From: Paraconiothyrium sp. Pb-2020
Taxonomy: Eukaryota; Ascomycota; Dothideomycetes; Pleosporales; Didymosphaeriaceae
Assembly (NCBI GenBank): GCA_022419385.1
Contig: JAJUBI010000006.1
Location: 3,100,001 to 3,164,000, forward strand
Direction of reading: 5' to 3'
DNA length: 64,000 nt
Position numbers and translations under genes: made by a program. The notes beneath the pieces were generated by a model, which did not search any database, had not been told where the DNA came from, and was given only the letters and a program-made list of their open reading frames with translations. This document shows, in pieces, positions 19,808 through 30,736 of the stretch. Position 1 is the stretch's first letter, and every line of letters begins with the position of its first letter.

Positions 19808-22009
19808 ACGTATCCTGGAACCCTCGAACCGTCGTTTGATTGATTGTACGATGACACTGCGGTACCACGCCACACTCCACCAACTATACGATTGCGCGCC
19901 ACCTTTTTAAAAATAAATCATCGCTTCGACTTTGGTGGGTAAGACACTGTAGTACATCTACGGACCATGGCTCCGCGTGGGATACGTGATCCGGGGATAC
20001 GCGAAGCACATCATCCAGTCACTGAGCCTGGACCTGTGCATGAGGCTGTTGGCAGCGATGCGACCACGAGGACCTCGTTTTCCGCGGTATGCGAAAGCAA
20101 TGACTGTCATCTTGGGGCCGTTCAGGATTTTGACCATCTGCGTGATGCATGCACCAACGCCGTGTTCGAGGCTATGCCATGCAATTACATGCCAACCCCG
20201 TAAGACTCAACGGCGACGGAACGACTTGTGTGATTCGGAGACTGCAATACGCGGCGCCAGATGCTTGATAGATGCATGTATCATATCAAAGCGGTCTGCG
20301 ACAGGCGTGGTTCGTTACACAGCGACGGGTACTCGTAGCATCTCGGCATATGCGAGGATTGGCGGTGGGATGTGTACCTTCTCAAGTAGCAGTGTGCCTT
20401 TGTCAAGCTCTGGTCCTCGTGCGGGCCATAGAGTTTGTAGCATATACCGGCCTGGCCTATTAACCACCTCATCTTTCATTGTATGCATACCGTGTTTTCT
20501 CTGTTAAACGGCAAAATACATGCGCTAAGCGTTGGAACAGCAGTTGCGCAGTTCTCGTTGTCTTTTTGTGCAGTCGCACACCGGTCAAACCTTTCTATTT
20601 CACGGTGAACCCAAGAGTAGACGTCCATTCTGATTGCTTGACCCTGACCGCTTCCCCCTCGTCTTCTCGGTGACTCGGTGATCCGCTCCTCAGCGCTGCG
20701 CCCTTTGGTTTGTTCCCTCAGCTCGAAGCACCGCTGCAAGCCAGCGTCACGAAGGTTCAGCGCATCGCCATGACGTCGGCGCCTGCTCCAGCTCGATGAG
20801 GTCCCAATAGCCCATGGCCACCGTGCGGCTGGCTGGGCACTATTGGAATGATGTTGCAGGCAGCTGTGATGGCTCTGCGAGAAGAAAACAGTCGCCGATA
20901 TGACGTTGCAGTATAGTTTGGCAGAGTCGTTTCAGAGCACCAAATGCAGCCATCCAACCGAGGCATGGACTAGAGAGCTGAACGCTATGATCTCAACGAT
21001 CTATTTTCCACCCACTGCCGATAGTCACGTTGCATCGCCTCGGTACTATCTCGGCCCGCAGGGGCAAGTCCAGCCGACAGTCTCTCCACCGCCCTCTGGC
21101 ATTTCCAAAATGCGTGCAGCAACCAACACTTGCGGGCAACAGCTGTGTGGTATAGACGTCTGTTTTGACTTCTCGGCTGGGGTCATTTCGACGACCGACC
21201 CCTTGCAGCAACTAGGCGGAAACCTCCCGCAATATGGGGGCGAAACGACTGCCACGATTATCAAACATGGCGCATCAGCCAATGAGGCCGTTCGTCAGTC
21301 ACATACCCTGTATAACCGAGAAGCTGAGGGCGAAATGGAGCAATAAGCTTATCATGTATAGAGCCATGCTAAGCTCGACAAGGTCCGACATCTAGCGGTG
21401 TATAGACCATGCAGCCCTACCATGGAAGAGCACAATGGCTTGCCGCTTGGCCGTCCCTCATGGGGCCGCGACCTGGCCGCCGTTGCAGGGTCCTAGCCTT
21501 ACCAACCGCTATTACCGCACAGTGCAAAGCCTCAATGCATGCGCACAGTCCCTTCGCCTACTTGGGGAATATGCAGGTGCGGCCTGCTGGGCCAGTTCTA
21601 GTGAGCCCATTGATAGGCCACTAATTGAAACAGTCGGGTCAAGGCACTCTTGTCGCTCACTTGATCAGTGCAATCCTACACCTCTGCAGCTATCGACCTG
21701 ACTCCGACAACCTACACAACCATTGATCCCAAAATGGATTTAGTCTAGTCCTTAAAGCTTCCCTGTCCTGCCATCCTCCTACAGTCTTCACATTTGACCC
21801 AACTCACGCTCGTTACACATCCACGCTCGCTCTCATACATCCTCGCGCAATCATCCACTTTTCGTCGGCCCTTCTTCTCGCCTTCGCGGTCGTACAAATT
21901 ACACCAGCACTTGCAGAAACGATTCGACCACCGACACCTTTGTAGCACACACGTTCCTCGATCAGACAACTCCGCCGAGTCCAAAAGCGCTCCCCGTCCG
22001 AACTTCAGC
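19808..22009. other. Gene-poor spacer of 2.2 kb
   Basis: There is no supported gene. The longest plus frame (20900-21346, 148 codons, ATG start) has average composition and no recognisable domain or splice continuation, so it stays uncalled. The 3' end (about 21780-22009) is pyrimidine-rich and is probably promoter and leader of the Myb gene. Confidence 0.4.
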
Positions 22010-23546
22010 ATGTTATCGTCCTCGGCAAGGTCTAGCGGGCGGCTACCTCGCAAATGGACGGTAGCAGAAGACCAGAGATTGAAGGAGGAAGTTGAGACCC
22101 AAAGTATGTCGCTCAATCCTCCCACAAGCGCAGTCATTAGTTCTATTGCCCTCCGCACGGCTTGAAGCCCACAGCTTCATGCGCGTACGTCGGGACGTTT
22201 GAGGCTTTCAGATTGGCAACAATGTTTGAGAAAGCCAAGTTGACGTCATATTCCCATTCAACATATCAAAATACACAGCTGACAAATATCTGCAGTGGTT
22301 GAAGGCGAAGTCAAAGACTGGTGGGTAGTAGCGGAATCCCGCACAATTCCGGCACTGATTCCACATTAGGTGTCGTATCGCAGCGAAACTGCCCGGCAGA
22401 ACGAACAAAGACTGCAGAAAAAGATGGCACAACTCAGTAGCTGGAGGTCTGAAAAAGGGACAATGGTCAAAGAGCGAAGATGTTCAACTTGCCAGAGGAG
22501 TCGAGCAGTACGGCCAAAGGTGAATTGCCCACCGGCCCTACGCTGCATACGCTGACTAGGCTTCAGATGGACATTGGTAGCCAATGTAGTCGGATCAAGA
22601 AGCGCAGACCGTGAGTTGGATGCCTCACCACACAGGCGGAACACTCTAACCGAAGATCAGAATGTGCGAAAAGATGGCAGCAATCGCTCGACCCTGATCT
22701 TGATCGTAGCGAATGGCGCGATACAGATGTAAGAGTCTTGTAACCGTAAAAAGGCAACCGTTTGCCTGTTGTCCGCAGCTTGCTGATACTCGAACTTAGG
22801 ACAAGGTCCTCATTGATGCAGTTCAAAAACTTGGTCGACACTGGAAAGACATCCAACGGCATCATTTTCAAGGACGATCCAAGAACTGCATCAAGAACCG
22901 GTATGTATGGCATCTTCGCATCACGAAATTTCTAATGTTCTCCAGCTACACTGTTCTCGTCCGCCGATACCAGAATCAAGGCATCACATTACCCCAGCCA
23001 GCGGGCACACCCGAACCGAGCACATACTCAGCCACAGATGACGACGATATGTCTTACGGTTCGAGCGCATACGAGGATCTGCTACCAGCGCACACCATGA
23101 CCCAGGTCTCTACCCCTGAAACACAGCACTCTTGGCCAACGGACGGCACGTACTCTGGTTGGACGTCGCAAGAATCGTTCAACGTTATTACTTCCACAGC
23201 CTCCAACTACCCCCACAGCCATCAACCCCTGACTGTGAATGTTAGTCAAGCATCACAGTGGGATCCATGGGCCACAACTTGTATGAACACCCATTCACCG
23301 ATGATGGCATTGGCATCACCGCATGTATATACAGGCGTTTCCGACCACGCTACGCTCTCACCTTACGATCACTACGCGGCCAGCCCTTCGATGCTCAATC
23401 CGACGACGATGAACTACGGTGGACATGTAGCGCGAGGGCCCACAAGCTCGCCCATCTCGAGCACTGCTACGCCATACCAGGATCCGCAGGCTATGGCTGA
23501 ATTCATGAGATACGAGATGCGCCGTGATCCTCCTTACCAATATTAA
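22010..23546 (+). CDS. Myb-like DNA-binding protein with three SANT/Myb repeats, 360 aa
   Basis: Probable transcription factor. Seven exons: 22010-22103, 22296-22320 (25 nt), 22370-22519, 22567-22610 (44 nt), 22661-22728, 22800-22900 and 22946-23546; phase is preserved at every join. Repeat 1: RKWTVAEDQRLKEEVETQ then DWCRIAAKLPGRTNKDCRKR. Repeat 2: KKGQWSKSEDVQLARGVEQY, RWTLVANVVGSRSADQCAKR. Repeat 3: DDKVLIDAVQKLGRHWKDIQ, FQGRSKNCIKNRYTVLVRR. The tryptophans and the R-S/T-x-x-x-C helix-3 pattern are Myb hallmarks. The C-terminal 190 residues are Ser/Thr/Pro/Tyr-rich, a likely activation region. Intron 1 (192 nt) is long and its acceptor is the least certain join. The ATG at 22010 is favoured; the frame is open further upstream to an ATG at 21794, but that stretch does not resemble a domain. 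Confidence 0.85.
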
Positions 23547-26500
23547 TATGGGGATGCTGATGGATTTCGTTAGCGTTGAGGCTGTGCATCATGAAGCTCA
23601 AGAGAAACGATACGATACCCACTGGAAGTGGCATAGATGATTCCCCAGCCGTCGGAATCGGGAAAGTCACTACAGTCTATTTCCCATTAGATACGAAGAC
23701 GTCGAACTCAATAATTGACGAACCAGTTCTTTTTCCACTTTCCCATGCTTGACAACAAAGTTTGGCATTTGACAGGTGCCCGAAGCGGTAAGCCCGACGT
23801 GGCTGCCTGCTGGGGCCAGCCCTGCTCGCTACCACCATATCGGTGACTGCACCGCCGATGCATAGCACGCTGGCCTGCAGTTCGATCCCAGTCATTCTCA
23901 TCACAAGAGCGTTTCTCGAACCATGGGTGAGAACACCCGCAAGCCGCAACGGTCAGCCTCCGTTACCCGCGGGATGCGGTCGTGTTTCGCCGGGCAGAAA
24001 CCTCATACGATTTTGCGAGACGATCTACGCACGTAGCTCCTCCACGGCTCACACTGGGCCGACTCGTCGCTACTGAATCTTGAGCGAGATCAGACGCCTC
24101 AACCGTTCGTTTGGTCCGAGGGATCGGGCATCGCCCACCATTCCGTAGACTATATGACATATGTCACGTTCGATATTCTCTCAATTCTGCCTCGTATGCG
24201 CGAAGTATTTTCCACTTGCCTCGTTGAGGAACAGGCAGAGAGGCGGATGGCACGCACACTGCAGCGTGGCCCAATTGCGGCCTGCGAACGTAGCACTTGC
24301 GTAACACTCTTGAGGCTTTTCGCAGCGTGCGCAGTTCGGCAGGATTGACCGCTTCTTGGTCGCCAACGGCTTCCATCCGGACGACACCGCGGCATGGAGG
24401 TGACGGTCAGCGCTCGGCGATCTTAATCGGCCAGCTCATCGCGAGCGGGACGACGAGAATAGCAGCTTGCCCCGGGCAGCGGAAAATCCACTGCCATGCC
24501 GCCTCCATCCAATAGCCTCGCTTCCTGCGTATGGGGGACAGCTCCACTAGCGGAACGTGTCGAAGATCAGAACCCGCTGCCCTATCACGACATTCTCCGC
24601 TGGCCTTCCACAATTCTCAAGCGCAGGGATGAGCAACACGCACATGGATAGTCTGCTCGGCTGCTGGGCAGGGGTTCGGACCGTTGGCAGGGATTACGCT
24701 CGCAAGTTCTCCCTAAAAGGTATTCGGAACGAAAGCTTGACCCGCGGCTAATGGGCTGCTGCTAACGCCGTTGGGCAGTCAATACACGAACATGGAGGCG
24801 GTATCCGCGACGGCATGAGCATCCTGGTGTCATCCATGGGGGAACGCACATGGCGTACCCTACGCCCTACAAAGGCGACGTCCAGCACTGCTGTAGGAGG
24901 TACCGTAGGTGGTGCCACCTCCGGAGTTCTTTTAGCCCACCCGACTATGACTGATGCTCCGGTGGGGGCGTGCTAAGGTTGACTCGCCGTGGATGTATGC
25001 GGTCATTTTCACTGCGGAGCAGATATTGCCTCTACGGGGAATACTGGGATTATGGCCTGACTTTGACGTGCTTACTACTGCATACCGAGGCATGTCTTCC
25101 CGAACGGAGAGTTTGGTGGATGCGCTGTATACGAGATGGCCAAGTGGTCGTGAAGGCCATGCTTTTGGACATCCAACGGTAGGAGCGGGGCGGGCTTCAC
25201 TCGGCTAGTAACGAACTACACCGCAAGAGGCATAGCCGCACAGGGATGTGAAATCGCTATCGATTACGCTAGCGAGGCGGAAGGAAGTTTTCTAGACTAT
25301 CGAGAGGCGTATAATTGGAATTTTAATGCCCTTGACAAGCTGTAGCCCTGGAGCTTCGGATGTCATATGACCCATCTGGATAAACGAGGTGTATCTTTAG
25401 AAAGTCACGATGTATGAGGCAATAGCTCACCCATGATATTGATTTTCTGGGGTGGAGAGATGTCATGCACCACGACCTCCACTTCACGCTTGATGAAACT
25501 GTCGGCGATTTCCACCCCCAGCAATTCCACCGTGCCGAGGACTTGTGCCGATCGCAAGGCTACCGCCCGTCGGTGGGCAGCAGCCGTGGTCCACCTGAAG
25601 CATCTTCAAACGCATAGCAGCCAAGGTCATGCCCAAGCGCACTAGGGTCAATTGCTCCGAACTCTTATGTAAAACCGTCGGCACTAATGACGTCGGGTGG
25701 ATCGTGTATCCTCGAATTCCTTTGCTTTCCGTGCCGCGATACGTGCTCGAAGTTTTCTATGGCTCTTCCTTCCCCCAAAGAATTTTCCTGCAGCTCCTTC
25801 TGTGACTTGGCGATTACAAAGAGGTACACGCGGAAGGCGCGATCCTGCAAGGCAGAAATGCATTCAAGGGCTCACCTGGAGTGCAGAGGTACGGTGACTC
25901 AACATGTAGAAAGTTACTGCAAGAACATCCTTGCATGCACTCTGGCATACGTTGGAAGTTGGAAGCCACAGGCGTAGGGTACGCAAGGTTGATCGTATTC
26001 CCTCACGGGTATTATATACAGTCAGGCTCAATCCCCGGGTCTAAAGGCGATTGCCGTACCCTGCTCGCCGTGTCCTGTTCTCACCTCAGCTTCTATGTTT
26101 TCTAAGATCTGGCTTGGGGATCGGAGTTGCGCGCGGAGAGTAGTTGCGATGCGGGGGCTTCTTCTAGCCATGTCCTTGGACACTGACATGCAATCGTACG
26201 CGAATAAGCACGCCCCCACGAACGTACTGAGGTTCTGCATGTCTACGCCTAAATTCCACTTCGGGAGATGTTTACGAGCGGACTTGTCGTCCTTATGTGT
26301 AACAGTCCTGCAGTAGTTAACATGGCAGCCTCCAGATGGCTAGTCAAACACAATCGGTGTACAATGATCGCCTGTCGGTATACAGAGTTGGTGTGCGGAG
26401 TAGTGTGTATATGTAAGTGTCTGCGGGCCCTAGATCCAGAATGGTAAAGGTTAAGCTCTATCGTAGTGCTGACATAGGGAAGCGGTCCGTAGAGGCAGCG

Positions 26501-27798
26501 CCCGCGGACCATACCTACGGAAGTTGGGGTTGCGTAGCAGGGTGTAGCGACAGGGTCACGCAGGGTCCAGAGCACTCGGTGCCTTCGTGGGTGCCTTGCA
26601 AGGTATGTGAGCTGTGCCTGCCGCGTAGGATGCCGGGGTGTCGACCCCATGCCTGACGAGTGTGGAGGGCTTGCGGATAAATGATTACTCTGGTGCTTAT
26701 TAGACACACGCTTGCGGAAGTGGCGTCGTTTGGACTTGGACGTGGAAAAGGTGCAAATTAAGTCGCTTTGTAGGGAGTTGAAGCGGGCCGTAGACTGCGT
26801 ACTCAACCCTTGCATTAGCGAGTCTGTCCTACATAACCGCAACGAAGACCCTACGTTTACAGCAGCTAGAAACGTTCATGAGACAGAGTACTCCCTACTG
26901 GTGAAAGAACGGACGTCGAACCGTGTACCATGAAGTTGATCGGCTGCAACTGCGATATCTAATTATGGAATGATCTACTGAGAAAAGACAAACGGTGACA
27001 GTGCCTGCTTCAGGGATGTGCAACTCGCCTTTCAACTTGGAAAGTGGTACGAACGATGTTAGGCGATGTGACCCCATGATCCGATATCCCATTGGAGGCG
27101 AATCGGTAGTTGGATGCGTGGCACTGCCACCGTTGATATTGGTAATGCTCACATGGCGCCCACCGAAGCACTGTCAACCATAGGAATTATCTTCATGTCC
27201 ACGAACAAGTCTAGAAAATACCCTAAAGAATCCTAGTACGCACGACCCCTGTACGCCTGCATGGCATCTTCGTAATTCTTTGCATAGACTAGCCGCTCCT
27301 AGCACAGATGTATCGCGCGTGGTCTTGCTTCCAAGATCCTGCGTCATTTTTACGAAGCTGACAGAGGGACGAGTTACCCGCGGTCGGACCGTCATTTTGG
27401 ATTGCTGCACTGAGGATGCAATTGGTATGATAGCAGTTGATGACCGCGACGATCTCAAAGCGGATAAGCGCGGTGATAAAGCGGACAGCACAGCCCCAGA
27501 GAGTACGCCTCCTATCCGCAGGAAGTACCGAAGGATTTCCGTTTGCGTCTACTCGCCGACCAGTTCAAGGCCTTGTTCTCCGAGCCCTGGGGTGATCTGA
27601 CCTCTTGTACTTGGTCTTAGCACATTCACGGTAGTACTTAGCGAACGGCGGATTGCCATATCCTTGGACAAAGAATGTTCCCTGTTGCACTCATCAGGCG
27701 CAGCACCTCTTTTCCAGCAAAATTCCATAGTCCACGGCGAGTATTCACTTGTTAGTAAATAGCTGTACTCACGTTGTACTCCTCTCGTTGTTCGCAAC
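23547..27798. other. Gene-poor tract of 4.25 kb, accessory-looking
   Basis: No intact gene is supported. Frames are short on both strands; the longest (26842-26249, minus, 197 codons) is stop-free but Ser/His/Arg-biased and has no domain. Around 24380-25310 (plus) short fragments such as AILIGQLIASG recall the alpha-glucoside/maltose permease family, but the match is too broken to call. A 46-residue stretch on the minus strand near 25580-25440 (VEIADSFIKREVEVVVHD) could be an orphan exon. No terminal inverted repeats, target duplication or long AT-rich blocks are evident. Confidence 0.45.
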
Positions 27799-28810
27799 CT
27801 AAGTAGACTCAGTACGCGATTGCTTCAAATTCCCATTCCCGAGGCTGGTTTGGTATTCTTCCCATAGCTCCTCGACACTCTTGCCGCAACACGCACGCCA
27901 TAACTCATCGGACTCGTACTTGCAGCCCCTCAGTCCCTCATTGATCTTGCGGACAACATCCGCACCATGAGCAGCTTCTAGCCAGTCCAGGAAGAACCCC
28001 GTACGTTCGTAACCCGCATCCCAGTCTCCATCGGCGTTTCTCTTCCAATGCGGAGGTGCAAACCCGGCTTTCAGGCGTACCCAATCTGCGATGCCTTCGA
28101 TCAAGCCGCCTGGAGCTGTACCCAGTGCGTTGTGTTGCCAGCAGTGCACCATCTCGTGAACAATTACACCTTGTATCTCTTCTCTCTGTCTGCTATCCGG
28201 AACGTGATTAATGTAGTCGGTGCTGAGGTGAATCTCCTTGTGGTCCTCGTCAATGTCGCGACCGGTGGTGTAGGCGACACCATTCTGCCAGACCCGAAGG
28301 TACAAAGTCAGTGTATGTATCAAAGAAATTGGGGTAAAATGTTTGCTTGTGTCTTAGTTTCACAAAGGAGAGACGATCTCCTTGTGTCTCGAATACACAT
28401 TTCTGCTTATTGCTGGAAGAACACTTCCACTTTGTACCCGGGAGACTTGCCATGGAGCGTAACACTAGGGTGATTGATCGCGTAGGCGGTATACAGTGCG
28501 TCTTTAGACCAGTATATAGATGCTTGAGGACGACATCTACGGCGTTTTCGAGGGCAGTGGAGGCATGGAGAAGGCGAAGGAAGGCACGCGTGCCGTCGTC
28601 AGACAGATCACGGAGCTCCAAGCGGAGAAGAGGCTTCCGGGCTGGTTTCACTTTGGGCGCTGGATTGACATCCGACACTGTGTTCTCGCGATGAGGTAGG
28701 TTCGACGTCTCGGAAGAAGGTGGGAGGGCTGACGGCTGCGGAGCCGAGGCAGCATGGGGAGGTGCGGGCGACATGGTCTGGAAATACGTAGGTGTTGAAG
28801 AGGACGTCAT
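27799..28810 (-). CDS. Basic secretory protein (BSP)-family putative metallopeptidase, 281 aa
   Basis: Zincin-like protein of the plant BSP/fungal peptidase family. Exon 1 is 28810-28451, exon 2 28284-27799. The 166-nt intron is GC-AG (donor GCAAGT directly after ATG at 28451); this is the only donor that gives the conserved junction ITLVLRSM-NGVAYTTG. Exon 1 carries a Ser/Pro-rich start then LLRLELRDLSDDGTRAFLRL and ENAVDVVLKHLYTG. Exon 2 has the zinc motif VIVHEMVHCWQHNA followed by GGLIEGIADWVRLKAG, where Glu/Asp supplies the third-ligand region, then a DAGYERTGFFLDWLE segment. No signal peptide is visible, unlike plant BSPs, so the protein is probably intracellular. The open frame extends upstream of the ATG without another ATG. 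Proteolysis is inferred from the motif only. Confidence 0.88.
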
Positions 28811-29161
28811 TTCAGAGAGCGCAGGACATTGCAAAAGTGCAGGACACACAAGTACAGGGATCGTAGACTGATGCCCAGGTGACGTTGAGGGTGTGAGTTA
28901 TCGATAACACACCCCTCCGCCCACCGCCAAGAAATGTGGGGTTAGTCACAGCTTCCCGATTTTATAGACATCTTCGAGAAGTAGACAGGACATGTATCGT
29001 GTTACTGAGTGTAGTATCTCAAATTTAGATATCTCATGAGTACTCCTAGCTTGTTCATGCATGCGTCTAATATGGATATAGATTTTTACATACAACTCTT
29101 CTTCTATACCTTCATGCCGCCTAATAGGTTGCATCATTACTTCAAAGATGAACAAGGTTGC
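28811..29161. promoter_or_regulatory. BSP-gene promoter with TTATCGATAA palindrome
   Basis: The perfect palindrome TTATCGATAA occupies 28898-28907, about 90 nt upstream of the BSP start, echoing the paired copies upstream of BMS1. The rest, up to the 3' end of the nucleotidase gene, is AT-rich leader and terminator sequence without a gene. Confidence 0.35.
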
Positions 29162-30168
29162 TTATGCAGACCCATTTGCCACCAACTTGCTCTTGAATAG
29201 GTGGGGAAAGACGGTACGCAACTCCTCTAGGCTCCTGATCTGGTGCTTCGCAGCACGTGCGGACGGTTCAGGATCCTCTGGATCGAGGAGATGTGCTGTG
29301 TGCCAGCCCCGTTCTTGTGCGGCTCTTGTGTTGATGTATGAGTCGTCTAGAACATCTTAGCGAGTGTCATACGGGCACTCGAGATATACGTACCGACGAA
29401 GTAACAGTTGTCGTTCGACGTCACTCCCGCTTGAGCCATCGCTTTATCGTACATCTCCACGTGCGGCTTGCAGTAGAATTTTTCGGACCCATAATCACAG
29501 TACGTAATGCCCTCGAACAGATCATCGATTCCTAACAATTTCACCACCCGCTTGCCGTGGGTGATGTACGCATTCGTGAACAACCACATCTTGACTTTGT
29601 TCTTGTCAATGTCTTCAAGAAGCTTCCGTAATTCTGGATTGGGCTTGATGATGTCCTCTAAAGGTAGCGCATCGTCCACCTTAGTATTGTACTCCAAAGC
29701 GTCGACCTTGTGATGGCGAACAAGACCTTCGATGGCAAGGCCATACTCGCGGTAATACTTGAGGTGCAGATCATTTGCCTCTTCCTGTGACAGTGATAGA
29801 TGATCTTGGAAGTACTTGTCTGCACCGTGTGAGCTTCTATCATAGAGTCAAACGAGGGTACCACATAAGGCGAAAGCTGAGTCGTCAGTGGAGATACGAT
29901 GTCCCCGGAGACGCTGGCTTGGAGCAGTTGTCGCATCGTAATGAACGAGGTAAACAAAATCTTACCTATAAGGTCCGACATCAGATGTTGCACCTTGTAG
30001 CCTATATATGGGTGAGCCATTGTGACAAGTTCAATAAGCCCGACGATTCGTACTCTTTGGATAGAGCTAGTCGACAAAATTAGTACCAAATCAGAGTTTG
30101 AGAGAGGTGCTGCGACGTACACAATTGTCTATATCGAAGAAGAAAACTATTTTCTCCTGTTGCGCCAT
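29162..30168 (-). CDS. SDT1: HAD-family pyrimidine 5'-nucleotidase (SDT1/PHM8-like), 235 aa
   Basis: Dephosphorylates pyrimidine (and related) nucleoside monophosphates in the cytosol. Five exons: 30168-30121, 30066-30054 (only 13 nt), 30001-29966, 29819-29394 and 29346-29162; introns are 54, 52, 146 and 47 nt. Joined motifs: FFFDIDNC (HAD motif I, nucleophile Asp), then LYPKSYKVQHLMSDLIDKYF across three exons, LKYYREYGLAIEGLVRHHKV, VKMWLFTNAYITHGKRVV (motif II), CKPHVEMYDKAM (motif III Lys) and, after the last intron, CYFVDDSYINTRAA (motif IV Asp pair). The tail runs to ANGSA and stop. Every motif is in frame after splicing, so the gene looks intact although no open frame exceeds 155 codons. 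SDT1 and PHM8 are close paralogues, so the symbol marks the family. Confidence 0.93.
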
Positions 30169-30736
30169 CTTCTCAGAAGATTTAGGAAGCCCAATGATGA
30201 GGGTTGGATCTAGAAGTTGTGCTTCTTTGGTTGTGTACGGCACGTGGGATGACTCGTACAGGTGAGCCAATAGTGTGCCTACAGGTGAACATTTAAACTC
30301 GCTACGATACGTCAAGACTTTCTTGGGGCGAAAGTTTCTAATTACTCTTCGAGAAGGCACTTGTGCAAGCCAAGAGCTGAGAAGCTGTTGAGCCGCAGTG
30401 CAGGCAGATGACGATCCAGATTAGGAGGGAATTGATTTATGGCGTGAATTCGGTGAACCCACGCGCGACAACATGTTCCAGCCAGGCGCAAGGCAGAGGC
30501 CGCAACGGGCATAGCGCCTTGGCACCATGCGGCCGCTTTCCTTAACCGCGTGGATCTCAAGTTCACAGCGCCGATTTCTCCCCAACCACCCCTTCACTTT
30601 CGCTTCCACGCGCCATCACCATGTACCCTTCTGTATTTGTATACAAATCGCTTTCTTACTGACCTGCTCAAACCATCCCTTGTAGCTTGGTTTTGGCGCG
30701 CCGTGAGGTTAGCAAACATTCGGCTGCCACGCAGTC
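30169..30736. promoter_or_regulatory. Divergent promoter, nucleotidase / disordered-protein gene
   Basis: A 0.57 kb spacer between two divergent ATGs (30168 and 30737) with no supported gene. A pyrimidine-rich stretch around 30590-30640 precedes the plus-strand gene. No TATA box stands out. Confidence 0.4.

Noticed and set aside
20900..21346. 148-codon plus frame
   Set aside because: It has an ATG, but no domain, no splice continuation and no codon pattern that separates it from chance in a GC-balanced spacer.
23870..23910. tRNA-like GTTCGATCCC
   Set aside because: Only the loop motif is present; flanking bases do not form a T-stem or acceptor stem.
24380..25310. Decayed maltose/alpha-glucoside permease
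   Set aside because: AILIGQLIASG and a nearby KIHCHAASIQ-stop are suggestive of an MFS sugar-permease segment, but only a few residues align by eye and the frame is broken everywhere. A translated search would decide; not listed as a feature.
26249..26842. 197-codon minus frame in the gene-poor tract
   Set aside because: Composition biased to His/Ser/Arg/Thr, no recognisable fold or motif and no supporting promoter; treated as chance.
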